From JASMHC01 sp964476515 (GTDB taxonomy: Bacteria; Pseudomonadota; Alphaproteobacteria; Rhodobacterales; Rhodobacteraceae): DNA of 20,949 bases. The stretch covers positions 1 through 20,949 of the forward strand of contig CAYZAY010000036.1 in NCBI GenBank assembly GCA_964476515.1. Reading direction: 5' to 3'. The notes beneath the pieces were generated by a model, which was not told the origin of the DNA, made no database searches, and worked only from the letters and a program-made list of their open reading frames with translations. The position numbers were made by a program, and so were the translations under genes. This document shows positions 7,313 through 14,681 of this stretch, piece after piece; within the stretch, counting starts at the first letter, position 1; each line of letters begins with the position of its first letter.

Positions 7313-8497
7313 ATGAAGACGGTCCATCAGTCCCCGACAGATCCTAAATTTACCCAAAATCCATATCCACGCTACGTGGAATGGATCAAATCCGGGCCGA
7401 TGGTCTATTGGAAAGACTATGAAATGGTCGCCGTTTTGGCATCGAATGTCACGAACGCCATTCTGAAAGACCGTCGCTTTGGCCGCGAAGTGCCTGCCGA
7501 GGACGCACCAACCATCCCCGCACGACTACAACCGTTTTACGACATCGAAGCCCATTCGATGCTTGAGCTTGAGCCGCCAAGACACACAAGGTTACGTCGC
7601 TTGGTACTGCGGGCGTTCACATCCCGTCAAATTGGCTCGATGGCCCCGAATATTGAAGCTTTGTGTCACCAACTGATCGATCAGTTTCCCGACGAACCCT
7701 TTGACCTGATTGAATATTACGGCCAACCCATTCCGGTGATCGTCATTTGCCGTTTGCTTGGTGTACCCGAAGATATGGCGCAGCAATTGCTGTCTTGGTC
7801 CAACGCTATGGTGTCAATGTATCAAGCGCGGCGCACGCGAGAGATTGAAGACGCTGCGGTCAAAGCCTCGGTCGAGTTTACGGATTTCATGCGCGGTTAC
7901 ATCGAAAAGCGACGTAAGACGCCCAGCGACGATCTGATCTCGGAACTTATCCGCGCTGGCGAAGATGGTGAAAAGCTTACGTCGGATGAAATGATCACGA
8001 CATGTATTCTGCTTTTGAACGCAGGCCACGAGGCGACCGTTCACACAATCGGAAATGGTATAAAAACCCTTTTGGATCATAGTATTGACGCTAAATGGAC
8101 ATCGGCCGACACCGTTGAAAACACGGTAGAAGAAATTCTTCGTTTCGACCCGCCTCTGCACGTGTTCACACGATATGCCTACGAACCGGTTGAGATTGCT
8201 GGCCACACATTTCAACGCGGCGATCAGATCGCGCTGATGCTTGGACATGCGGGTCGCGATGAAAGAGATTGGGATGATCCTGCGATGTTTGATCCGGCGC
8301 GTCTCAATCCGACACACGCAACATTTGGCGGCGGATTGCATTTCTGCGTCGGCGCGCCACTTGCCCGATTAGAGCTTCAGATTGCCATCCGCGTGCTATT
8401 TGAACGGTGCCCGAATATGACTATTGCTGAGCTTCCCAAGTACGCAAATCTTTATCATTTTCATGGGCTTGAACGATTGATGGTTCAAAAGGGTTAG
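7313..8497 (+). CDS. Cytochrome P450 with an alanine replacing the active-site threonine
   Basis: This 394-residue soluble bacterial P450 has the heme-ligand segment FGGGLHFCVG (C345), the ExxR pair E274/R277, and HTRLR at 91-95 for the heme propionates. The I-helix motif is AGHEAT (237-242): the acid E240 is followed by A241 where most P450s have threonine, as in P450eryF-type enzymes. No ferredoxin or ferredoxin reductase is adjacent. The start lies 6 bases after the tpiA stop without a good ribosome site, which suggests translational coupling. Its stop overlaps that of the convergent Lrp gene in the four bases TTAG. The substrate is unknown. Confidence 0.93.
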   Translation: MKTVHQSPTDPKFTQNPYPRYVEWIKSGPMVYWKDYEMVAVLASNVTNAILKDRRFGREVPAEDAPTIPARLQPFYDIEAHSMLELEPPRHTRLRRLVLRAFTSRQIGSMAPNIEALCHQLIDQFPDEPFDLIEYYGQPIPVIVICRLLGVPEDMAQQLLSWSNAMVSMYQARRTREIEDAAVKASVEFTDFMRGYIEKRRKTPSDDLISELIRAGEDGEKLTSDEMITTCILLLNAGHEATVHTIGNGIKTLLDHSIDAKWTSADTVENTVEEILRFDPPLHVFTRYAYEPVEIAGHTFQRGDQIALMLGHAGRDERDWDDPAMFDPARLNPTHATFGGGLHFCVGAPLARLELQIAIRVLFERCPNMTIAELPKYANLYHFHGLERLMVQKG

Positions 8498-8964
8498 ACC
8501 AAATCCAGTGGCAACATGGTTGTGGATTTGATTTCCTCCATCGACAAAAGCGCCGTAACGTTGTGGACCTTAACCTCGGATATCAGTGCTTGGTAAAACA
8601 CGTCATACGCCCGCGCGTTTTTGACTTGAACCTTCAGGATATAGTCGATGTCCCCCGCAAGACGGTGCGCCTCTAGCACTTCGGGGCGATCCTGCAGGGC
8701 TTTCAGAAATTTCGCCTGCCAGTCCGCTTCGTGTTCACTGGTGCGGATCAGAACGAAGAAACAGGCGTCCAATCCCAGCGCCTCGGCGTTTAGTAAAACC
8801 GTCTGTTGTTTGATGATTCCAGCGTCCCGCAATTTGCGAATCCGATTCCACACTGGTGTCTTTGAAGAGCCAACTTTGCGCGCAATTTCATCCAGTGACA
8901 TGCTTGCGTCGCGTTGCAGCTCTGCAAGGATTTTCCGGTCGATCTCATCTATTCGGACGGACAT
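8494..8964 (-). CDS. Lrp/AsnC-family transcriptional regulator
   Basis: The protein has 156 residues. An N-terminal winged helix-turn-helix (about 5-50: IDRKILAELQRD, then LDEIARKVGSSKTPVWNRI) is followed by a C-terminal effector and oligomer domain (about 65-145). Such proteins bind DNA as dimers to octamers and often respond to an amino acid. It is divergent from the sulfur operon across a 147-base gap with two similar palindromes, so it probably regulates that operon and itself; a sulfur amino acid would be a natural effector, but this is inference. Start support: GGAG about 9 bases before the ATG. It ends in a 4-base overlap with the P450 stop. Confidence 0.93.
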   Translation of the reverse strand: MSVRIDEIDRKILAELQRDASMSLDEIARKVGSSKTPVWNRIRKLRDAGIIKQQTVLLNAEALGLDACFFVLIRTSEHEADWQAKFLKALQDRPEVLEAHRLAGDIDYILKVQVKNARAYDVFYQALISEVKVHNVTALLSMEEIKSTTMLPLDLV

Positions 8965-9014
8965 TCCGCATTCTCCGCTATTTTCAGTTTTACGTTCGCA
9001 TCGGTCAGTTTAGA

Positions 9015-9068
9015 GGAACAATTTTCCTTATTTGCTCCAGATACTAGCCGAATTAGGGGAATATTTCC
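9015..9068. promoter_or_regulatory. Paired palindromes: likely operator of the divergent Lrp-type regulator
   Basis: Site 1 is GGAA-N5-TTCC (9015-9027) and site 2 is GGAA-N3-TTCC (9058-9068). Both sit in a similar wider setting, with AG[AG] before and CCT[TA]A after. Their centres (9021 and 9063) are 42 bases apart, four helical turns, so both face the same side of the helix. Lrp-family octamers bind such phased sites. The region lies between the Lrp start (8964) and the first operon gene (9112). Confidence 0.5.
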
Positions 9069-9111
9069 TAAATTGCACGACAAGTCAAACACCCAACTGA
9101 AGGAAGCCGCC

Positions 9112-9420
9112 ATGTCGCGCCCGTTCTTGCCAAAGGTCATCACCGCCAACGCCCTACTTGAGGGTGACGTTGTTTACATGACGGCTAAGGGCATGTGGTC
9201 GCGCTGTCTTAAAGATGCCGAGGTACTGACCGACGAAGCTGACGCTCAGGTTCGCCTGTTGGATGCCAGCATCCAGTCAGGTGAAGTCGTCGGAGTTTAC
9301 CTGTCCGACGTCAAAGAGGGTCCAGACGGCCCTGAAGTTACCCATTTTCGCGAAGATTTCCGCCGCACCGGACCTTCGAACTATCGCCACGGCAAGCAAG
9401 AGGGCTGGGCACATGTATAA
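9112..9420 (+). CDS. DUF2849 protein of the sulfite-reduction operon
   Basis: This small acidic protein of 102 residues (MSRPFLPKVITANALLEGDV to EGWAHV) has no signal or membrane segment. It matches the DUF2849 family, which in alphaproteobacteria sits directly before the sulfite reductase hemoprotein. Its role is not established; its stable place suggests a partner of the reductase or of siroheme handling. The ATG at 9112 is chosen over longer in-frame starts because GAAGGAAG precedes it and the conserved region begins here. Its last 8 bases overlap the next gene. Confidence 0.88.
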   Translation: MSRPFLPKVITANALLEGDVVYMTAKGMWSRCLKDAEVLTDEADAQVRLLDASIQSGEVVGVYLSDVKEGPDGPEVTHFREDFRRTGPSNYRHGKQEGWAHV

Positions 9421-11077
9421 ATATTCCGATTTCGACGCGGCATTCGTCGCTGAACGCAACCGCCAGTTCCGCCATCAGGTGGAACGTCGTGTTTCCGGCG
9501 CACTGACCGAAGACGAATTCAAGCCATTGCGCCTGATGAACGGTCTCTATCTGCAGCTGCACGCGTATATGCTGCGCGTTGCCGTTCCTTATGGAACGCT
9601 GTCGAGCAGCCAGATGAACCAGTTCGCGCATATCGCCGACACTTGGGACAAAGGCTATGGCCACTTCACCACCCGTCAGAACATCCAGTTCAACTGGCCC
9701 ACGCTGTCAGACGTGCCAGATATCCTGGACGCTTTGGCGGATGTGCAGATGCACGCGATCCAAACATCGGGCAACACGATCCGCAACGTGACCGCTGATC
9801 ATTTCGCAGGTGCCGCAGCGGATGAATTGGCTGATCCGCGTCCAGTAGCCGAACTGATCCGGCAGTGGTCAACAGACCATCCTGAATTCCAATTCATGCC
9901 GCGGAAGTTCAAAATCGCCATCACCGGAAGCGCAAATGACCGTGCCGTCATCAAAGCACACGACATCGGGCTTCGGATTGTTGAGCGCGATGATCAGCTG
10001 GGCGTCGAGGTTATCGTTGGCGGCGGCCTTGGTCGCACACCGATGATTGGCAAAGTGCTGGTTGATTTCCTGCCTGCTGAAGACCTGCTGCCGTATCTGG
10101 AGGCTGTCGTCAGCGTCTGGAACGAAATCGGCCGTCGCGACAACAAATACAAAGCGCGGATCAAGATCACCGTGCACGAACACGGCATCGACAAGATCCG
10201 TGAGTTGGTGGGCGGGCGATTTGCGCAGGTGAAGGGTGAGTTCAAAGGCGTTGATCAGGATTATCTTGCGCAGTTCGAAGACGCCTTCGCTGAGCCTGTG
10301 TACGTGAACCGTCCTGTTGATGCCTATGAGATCGCCTACAAGAACGATCCTGTGTTCCGCAGCTGGGCTGATACCAACCTGACGCCCCATCGCGCCGAAG
10401 GGTATGCCATCGCGACGATCAGCCTAAAGGCACATGGTCAAACCCCGGGTGATGCAACGTCCGAGCAAATGCGCGTAATGGCCTCACTGGCAAAACGCTT
10501 TAGCCACGATGAACTTCGCGTCAGCCATGAACAGAACATTATCCTGCCTCACGTTCACATGTCCGATCTTCCACAGATCCACGCCGAGCTGTCTCAGGTT
10601 GGATTGGCAACCGCCAACATCGGTTTGATTTCGGACATCATTGCGTGCCCGGGAATGGACTATTGCGCGCTGGCAACAGCCCGTTCAATCCCGATTGCTC
10701 AGGACATCGCTACCCGCTTTGACGAGTTGAAGCTTGAGCATGATATCGGGCATCTTCAGATCAAAATCTCGGGCTGCATCAATGCCTGTGGGCACCACCA
10801 TGTTGGTCACATCGGCATCCTCGGTCTTGATCGTGCGGGCGTTGAAAACTACCAGATCACGCTTGGTGGTGATGCGACCGAAACAGCAACCATTGGAGAA
10901 CGCGCTGGCCCCGGCTTTTCAGCAAGTGAAATCCTGCCAGCGATTGAGCGGCTCGTCGCGGCGTATCTAGCGGTACGCCATGACAGGGACGAAACGTTCC
11001 TTCAAACCTATCGCCGTTTGGGCGCCGCCCCATTCAAATCCGCCCTGTACCCAGAGGCTAAATCCCATGCAGCATGA
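9413..11077 (+). CDS. cysI: Sulfite reductase hemoprotein (nitrite/sulfite reductase family, siroheme and 4Fe-4S)
   Basis: The 554-residue protein has two ferredoxin-like half domains and two siroheme/Fe-S half domains. The cluster and siroheme ligands are C412 and C418 (ACPGMDYC) plus C455 and C459 (GCINACGHH). The FTTRQNIQFNW segment (85-95) and GNTIRNVTAD (120-129) are typical of the first half. It reduces sulfite to sulfide with six electrons. No CysJ-type flavoprotein is present, so a ferredoxin-linked form is likely, with the ferredoxin-NADP reductase downstream as electron source. The ATG at 9413 overlaps the DUF2849 stop; a longer frame from 9263 runs inside DUF2849 and is not the start. 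A nitrite-reducing role is less likely next to cysH. Confidence 0.93.
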   Translation: MYKYSDFDAAFVAERNRQFRHQVERRVSGALTEDEFKPLRLMNGLYLQLHAYMLRVAVPYGTLSSSQMNQFAHIADTWDKGYGHFTTRQNIQFNWPTLSDVPDILDALADVQMHAIQTSGNTIRNVTADHFAGAAADELADPRPVAELIRQWSTDHPEFQFMPRKFKIAITGSANDRAVIKAHDIGLRIVERDDQLGVEVIVGGGLGRTPMIGKVLVDFLPAEDLLPYLEAVVSVWNEIGRRDNKYKARIKITVHEHGIDKIRELVGGRFAQVKGEFKGVDQDYLAQFEDAFAEPVYVNRPVDAYEIAYKNDPVFRSWADTNLTPHRAEGYAIATISLKAHGQTPGDATSEQMRVMASLAKRFSHDELRVSHEQNIILPHVHMSDLPQIHAELSQVGLATANIGLISDIIACPGMDYCALATARSIPIAQDIATRFDELKLEHDIGHLQIKISGCINACGHHHVGHIGILGLDRAGVENYQITLGGDATETATIGERAGPGFSASEILPAIERLVAAYLAVRHDRDETFLQTYRRLGAAPFKSALYPEAKSHAA

Positions 11078-11855
11078 TTTTCTATTCACCCGCACCACGC
11101 CAACATTGGGCAAAGCACCAGAAGCGCTGACGCCTTTGCAAGACAAAGCAGCCGAACTGAATGCGCGCTACAAAACAGCCGGCGCACGCACGGTTTTGAA
11201 GGCTAGCTTAAACGGTCCTGACTTTGGCCGTGTCGCTATGGTTTCAAGCTTCGGGGCAGATTCAGTTGTGCTGTTGCACATGGTGTCGATCATCGACAAA
11301 TCAACGCCAGTGATTTTTCTGAACACCGAAATGCTGTTCCCAGAGACGCTGGCCTATCAAGCCCAACTGACGATTGAGCTTGGCCTTTGGAATGTTCGGA
11401 TCATTCGCCCTGACGAGCACGAGGTTAACGCACGTGATCCTAAAGGTGATTTGCATCTGAAAAGCACCAGTGCTTGTTGTGCTTTGCGCAAAACCCGCCC
11501 GCTTAACCGCGCTCTTGAAGGGTTTGATAGTTGGGTTACGGGCCGCAAACGGTTCCAGTCCGGCACGCGTGCGGCACTGGATTTCTTTGAAGCGGAAGAA
11601 GCGACCGGTCGTATCAAGGTCAATCCGCTGGCAGACTGGAGCATCAAAGACATCGCTGCCTATATGGAAGCGAACAATCTGCCCAAGCATCCGCTGATCG
11701 AAAAGGGCTACCCATCAATCGGCTGCGAGCCATGCACATCCGAAGTTAAAGCCGGAGAAGATGCACGTGCAGGTCGCTGGCGCGGGTTGGAAAAAACTGA
11801 ATGTGGCATCCACCTTGGCAACGACAAAGTGGTCCGCGACGGAGAAACGGTATGA
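11067..11855 (+). CDS. cysH: Adenylyl-sulfate (APS) reductase, assimilatory
   Basis: This 262-residue protein has an adenine-nucleotide alpha-hydrolase fold with the SSFGADS loop at 60-66. It carries both cysteine pairs that bind a 4Fe-4S cluster, C137/C138 and C220/C223, and the catalytic cysteine C246 in ECGIHLG. The cluster pairs mark the APS-using type rather than the cluster-free PAPS type of E. coli. It makes sulfite from APS with thioredoxin as reductant. The ATG at 11067 overlaps the end of the reductase gene by 11 bases and has AGAGG upstream; the next gene overlaps its stop by ATGA. CysD/CysN-type APS synthesis is not in the window. Confidence 0.95.
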   Translation: MQHDFLFTRTTPTLGKAPEALTPLQDKAAELNARYKTAGARTVLKASLNGPDFGRVAMVSSFGADSVVLLHMVSIIDKSTPVIFLNTEMLFPETLAYQAQLTIELGLWNVRIIRPDEHEVNARDPKGDLHLKSTSACCALRKTRPLNRALEGFDSWVTGRKRFQSGTRAALDFFEAEEATGRIKVNPLADWSIKDIAAYMEANNLPKHPLIEKGYPSIGCEPCTSEVKAGEDARAGRWRGLEKTECGIHLGNDKVVRDGETV

Positions 11856-12259
11856 GCGTTATTATTAACGATAAAGGCTTTCGTGGCGAAGACCTCGATG
11901 TCGCATTCATCCCTTTTGGCGAAGCAGCAAATGATATTGCGGCACTGGATGTGCCGTCGGACGTGGCTGCATCTCAGCTTTCCGGGCATCTATCTACCGC
12001 CGAAGTCATTCGCATCGACTTCCCAAGTTCGGCTGATGGTCGTGGTTTCACCACCGCGCGACAGCTACGTCGCATGGGCTATATGGGCCGTCTTCGGGCC
12101 AAGGGTCATGTGATCTCGGATCAATACGCAATGGCGCGCCGTTGTGGGTTTGATGAGGTTGAGATTAGCGATGAGCTAGCCGAGCGTCAGCCAGAGGCCG
12201 ATTGGATCTTCCGCGCTGACTGGAAAGCGCATGATTATCAAGCCCGAATGAGAGGCTGA
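11852..12259 (+). CDS. DUF934 protein, sulfate-assimilation partner
   Basis: A 135-residue soluble protein. The second half carries the family signature around GRGFTTARQLRRMGYMG and then RAKGHVISDQYAMARRCGFD. DUF934 proteins accompany cysI and cysH in many proteobacteria, but the biochemical role is not settled; a helper of sulfite reduction is the usual suggestion. It starts in a 4-base ATGA overlap with cysH, so translation is coupled, and it ends the tight part of the operon: a strong hairpin follows. Confidence 0.9.
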   Translation: MSVIINDKGFRGEDLDVAFIPFGEAANDIAALDVPSDVAASQLSGHLSTAEVIRIDFPSSADGRGFTTARQLRRMGYMGRLRAKGHVISDQYAMARRCGFDEVEISDELAERQPEADWIFRADWKAHDYQARMRG

Positions 12260-12267
12260 AACACTTT

Positions 12268-12301
12268 TCTGGTTTGCGACATGTCAAAGACGCAAACCAG
12301 A
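12268..12301 (+). terminator. Strong hairpin after DUF934
   Basis: TCTGGTTTGCG (12268-12278) and CGCAAACCAGA (12291-12301) are perfect 11-base inverted repeats with a 12-base loop, 8 bases after the DUF934 stop. Only TATTCCTTC follows, so it is not a classical T-tract terminator; it could act as a processing or stabilising 3' end, or cause partial termination before the ferredoxin-NADP reductase gene. Confidence 0.5.
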
Positions 12302-12334
12302 TATTCCTTCAAATCCCGAAACCAGATGATAGAT

Positions 12335-12351
12335 GGAGGGGCAACGCCCCT
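12335..12351 (+). promoter_or_regulatory. Small hairpin covering a purine-rich ribosome-site-like sequence before fpr
   Basis: GGAGGGG (12335-12341) looks like a ribosome site, but most of it lies inside AGGGGC-AAC-GCCCCT (12337-12351), a 6-base-pair stem with a 3-base loop, 8 bases before the ATG at 12360. No other ribosome site precedes that ATG. The stem could limit initiation, or a short stem plus TGTTTT could pause RNA polymerase. Confidence 0.35.
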
Positions 12352-12359
12352 GTTTTGAT

Positions 12360-13217
12360 ATGACCGAGCAAACACCTGTGACCCAAGTCGAAGCGACTCC
12401 CGCACCTAAAGCGCCTGCATTGCCGGACGCACAAACCGTAACCGAAGTTAAACATTACACGGACCGCCTGTTCTCGTTCCGCTGTACGCGTCCTGCGTCG
12501 ATGCGTTTCCGCTCGGGTGAATTTGTGATGATCGGCCTGATGGGTGATGTGAACCCGAAGACTGGCAAGCAAAAGCCTCTGTTGCGGGCCTATTCGATTG
12601 CATCGCCTTCGTGGGACGAAGAGCTAGAATTCTATTCGATCAAAGTTCAGGACGGCCCGCTGACGTCACGGTTACAGCACATCCAGATCGGTGACGAAAT
12701 CATCCTGCGCCCCAAGCCGGTTGGCACGCTGGTGCATGATGCATTGATCCCCGGCAAACGTATCTGGTTCTTTGCCACCGGCACCGGCTTTGCGCCATTT
12801 GCATCGCTGCTACGAGAACCGCAGACCTATGAAGACTATGACGAGGTCATCATCACCCATACCTGCCGTGAAGCTGGTGAACTAACCTATGGCAGCGAGT
12901 TGATCGAGGCTCTGAAAGACGATGAGCTTCTTAACGAGGTGATCGGTGAAGGCTTCTGGAAGAAGATCAAATACTACCCGACCACCACCCGCGAAGAGAC
13001 CGCTAAAATGGGCCGGATCACTGACCTGATGAGATCGGGCGACGCGTTTAAGGACCTCGGCGTTGCGCCGATCAATCCGGACGAAGACCGCGCGATGGTC
13101 TGTGGCAATCTGGCGTTCAACCTTGAAATCAAGGAAATGCTCGAAGGGTACGGCCTTGAAGAAGGCGCGAACTCAAAGCCTGCGCAGTACGTGGTTGAAA
13201 AGGCGTTCCTGGACTAG
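12360..13217 (+). CDS. fpr: Ferredoxin--NADP(+) reductase
   Basis: The 285-residue flavoprotein moves electrons between NADPH and ferredoxin or flavodoxin. It has the FAD-binding RAYSIAS (76-82), the NADP-binding ATGTGFAPFASL (139-150), MVCGN (246-250), and a C-terminus ending VEKAFLD that is typical of bacterial subclass I/II reductases. The first 25 residues are Pro/Ala-rich and probably flexible. I chose the ATG at 12360 rather than 12333, because the extra nine residues fall in the leader hairpin and do not look like the family. It lies 100 bases after DUF934 and is the likely electron supplier of the sulfite reductase. Confidence 0.94.
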   Translation: MTEQTPVTQVEATPAPKAPALPDAQTVTEVKHYTDRLFSFRCTRPASMRFRSGEFVMIGLMGDVNPKTGKQKPLLRAYSIASPSWDEELEFYSIKVQDGPLTSRLQHIQIGDEIILRPKPVGTLVHDALIPGKRIWFFATGTGFAPFASLLREPQTYEDYDEVIITHTCREAGELTYGSELIEALKDDELLNEVIGEGFWKKIKYYPTTTREETAKMGRITDLMRSGDAFKDLGVAPINPDEDRAMVCGNLAFNLEIKEMLEGYGLEEGANSKPAQYVVEKAFLD

Positions 13218-13316
13218 GGGCGCTTTTACTGGTACTGGCTTTAATTTGCAGTCAGTTATGACCATGAAAGTTGCCCCATCGGACGTACCTTGCATGGGAA
13301 CGTCGAAAGGAACCCC

Positions 13317-13970
13317 ATGCACGTTGTTGTCACTGGTGGAACAGGAATGGTCGGAGGATCAGTGCTTCGTCGTCTGCTGGCTGATGAGTGGATCACAAAG
13401 GTTACCTCACTATCGCGCAAAACGACCGGTCTGGCGCATGCCAAACTGACCGAGGTTCTGGACGTAGATTTCGAAGATCCTACGTCTTTGGAGCCTCATA
13501 TGCAGGGGGTCGATACGTTGTTTCACTGCATCGCGACCTACGCCCACACGGTCGATCGCGACGCATACGAAAAGATCACCGTCACCTATTTAGAAAACGT
13601 TCTGACCGCTCTAAAATCAGCCAATCCAAACGCGCATATCTGCCATTTCTCGGCGTCCGGTGCGGCGCAGTCTGAAAAAAGCTGGTACAAAGCGCTGAAC
13701 GCCAAAGGTCGTGCGGAAAAGCTGCTGATGGGGTCCGAATTTCCCAATAAAATCTCTTACCGTCCGGGCATGATCATTCCGATCAGACCCGAAAATCACA
13801 AAGGCTTCGGGGACACGCTGGGGAGACTTGCCTACCGCATTCTTCCTTTCATTGGCACCACAGCAGACGAGCTTGCCAACGTTGTGGTCACGGCCGCGCT
13901 GTCCGAGATGCCGGATGGCACGATTCTCGGACCGGCGGATATTGCTCGGCTGGACAAGAAATATCGCTGA
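13317..13970 (+). CDS. NAD(P)-binding atypical SDR / epimerase-like protein
   Basis: This 217-residue single Rossmann domain has the N-terminal nucleotide loop TGGTGMVGG (6-14), DVDFEDP near residue 45 and a SASGA strand end. It continues with WYKALNAKGRAEKLL, where a tyrosine and lysine occupy the usual SDR catalytic region in a changed spacing. Related to the NAD(P)H-binding group of atypical SDRs (COG0702-like), whose substrates are mostly unknown. The ATG at 13317 has GAAAGGAA in front and starts directly with the Rossmann strand, so it is preferred over 13290. It stands alone between fpr and infC. Confidence 0.85.
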   Translation: MHVVVTGGTGMVGGSVLRRLLADEWITKVTSLSRKTTGLAHAKLTEVLDVDFEDPTSLEPHMQGVDTLFHCIATYAHTVDRDAYEKITVTYLENVLTALKSANPNAHICHFSASGAAQSEKSWYKALNAKGRAEKLLMGSEFPNKISYRPGMIIPIRPENHKGFGDTLGRLAYRILPFIGTTADELANVVVTAALSEMPDGTILGPADIARLDKKYR

Positions 13971-14031
13971 TTGCCGTAAATTCAGGGGTTCTTTACCTTT
14001 TAAGCCCCTATTAACCGCTTGTATCAGCCTA

Positions 14032-14053
14032 TGGCGCAGCATAAATTGCGCCA
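14032..14053. promoter_or_regulatory. Inverted repeat upstream of infC
   Basis: TGGCGCA (14032-14038) and TGCGCCA (14047-14053) are perfect 7-base inverted repeats with an 8-base spacer, 20 bases before the infC ribosome site. The spacer and right arm hold a TAAATT that could be a -10 with TTGTAT 17 bases upstream, so this is either an operator over the infC promoter or a leader hairpin. Confidence 0.35.
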
Positions 14054-14084
14054 ATCGTATATCCACAACTGAAGGAAGAAACCG

Positions 14085-14630
14085 ATAGCTCGCAGACCTC
14101 ATAACGCGCCGCCGCAACGTGATACCGGCCCACGCGTAAACCAGAACATCCGTGCCCCCGAAATCCGCCTGATCGGCGCCGAAGGCGAAAACGTTGGCGT
14201 TGTGCACCCTGCAAAGGGAATGCAGCTTGCTGATGAGGCTGGTCTTGACCTAGTTGAGATTTCCCCTAACGCCACGCCGCCTGTTTGCAAAATTATGGAT
14301 TTCGGCAAGTTCAAATACGAAACGCAAAAGCGTGAATCCGAGGCCCGGAAAAAGCAAAAAATTATTGAGGTTAAAGAGGTCAAGTTCCGCCCCAACACCG
14401 ACACCAATGACTATGAGGTGAAGATGCGGAACGTGGTTAAATTCCTGAACAACGGCGACAAGGTCAAAGTGACCCTTCGTTTCCGCGGTCGTGAGATGGC
14501 CCACATCAATCTGGGACGCGAATTGCTAGAGCGTGTTGCCGAAGACATCAAAGATACGGGCAAGGTCGAAAACATGCCCAAGATGGAAGGCCGTCAGATG
14601 GTTATGATGATCGGTCCGCTGCCCAAGTAA
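14085..14630 (+). CDS. infC: Translation initiation factor IF-3 with an ATA start codon
   Basis: The 181-residue IF-3 has an N-terminal domain (about 1-75), a linker rich in Lys/Arg/Glu (ESEARKKQK) and a C-terminal domain ending MMIGPLPK. It binds the 30S subunit and rejects wrong start codons. The family N-terminus (MARRPHNAPPQR) is encoded only if initiation occurs at ATA, 14085-14087: the frame has a TGA at 14070-14072, and between it and the conserved region there is no ATG, GTG or TTG. AGGAAG at 14073-14078 lies at correct ribosome-site distance from the ATA. A GTG at 14202 would remove 39 conserved residues. E. coli infC uses AUU and is thereby repressed by its own product, so the same control is likely here. 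Confidence 0.93.
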   Translation: MARRPHNAPPQRDTGPRVNQNIRAPEIRLIGAEGENVGVVHPAKGMQLADEAGLDLVEISPNATPPVCKIMDFGKFKYETQKRESEARKKQKIIEVKEVKFRPNTDTNDYEVKMRNVVKFLNNGDKVKVTLRFRGREMAHINLGRELLERVAEDIKDTGKVENMPKMEGRQMVMMIGPLPK

Positions 14631-14654
14631 GTTTACTTGGACTGTAAAAGTTTC

Positions 14655-14681
14655 AACGCCGCCTGACTGGGCGGCGTTTTT
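14655..14681 (+). terminator. Intrinsic terminator of infC
   Basis: AACGCCGCC (14655-14663) and GGCGGCGTT (14670-14678) form a perfect 9-base-pair stem with a 6-base loop, followed by a run of five T (14677-14681). It lies 24 bases after the infC stop, and its T tract overlaps the stop codon of the convergent gene. Confidence 0.93.

Noticed and set aside
7814..8341. Open frame of 175 codons antisense to the P450 gene
   Set aside because: Composition is that of a reverse-strand shadow; the P450 on the other strand has all family motifs.
9869..10390. Open frame of 173 codons antisense to the sulfite reductase gene
   Set aside because: Fully contained in a well-supported gene and without any domain signature.
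13617..14207. Open frame of 196 codons on the minus strand across the SDR gene and infC start
   Set aside because: Overlaps two supported genes and the infC leader; no start signals or family features.
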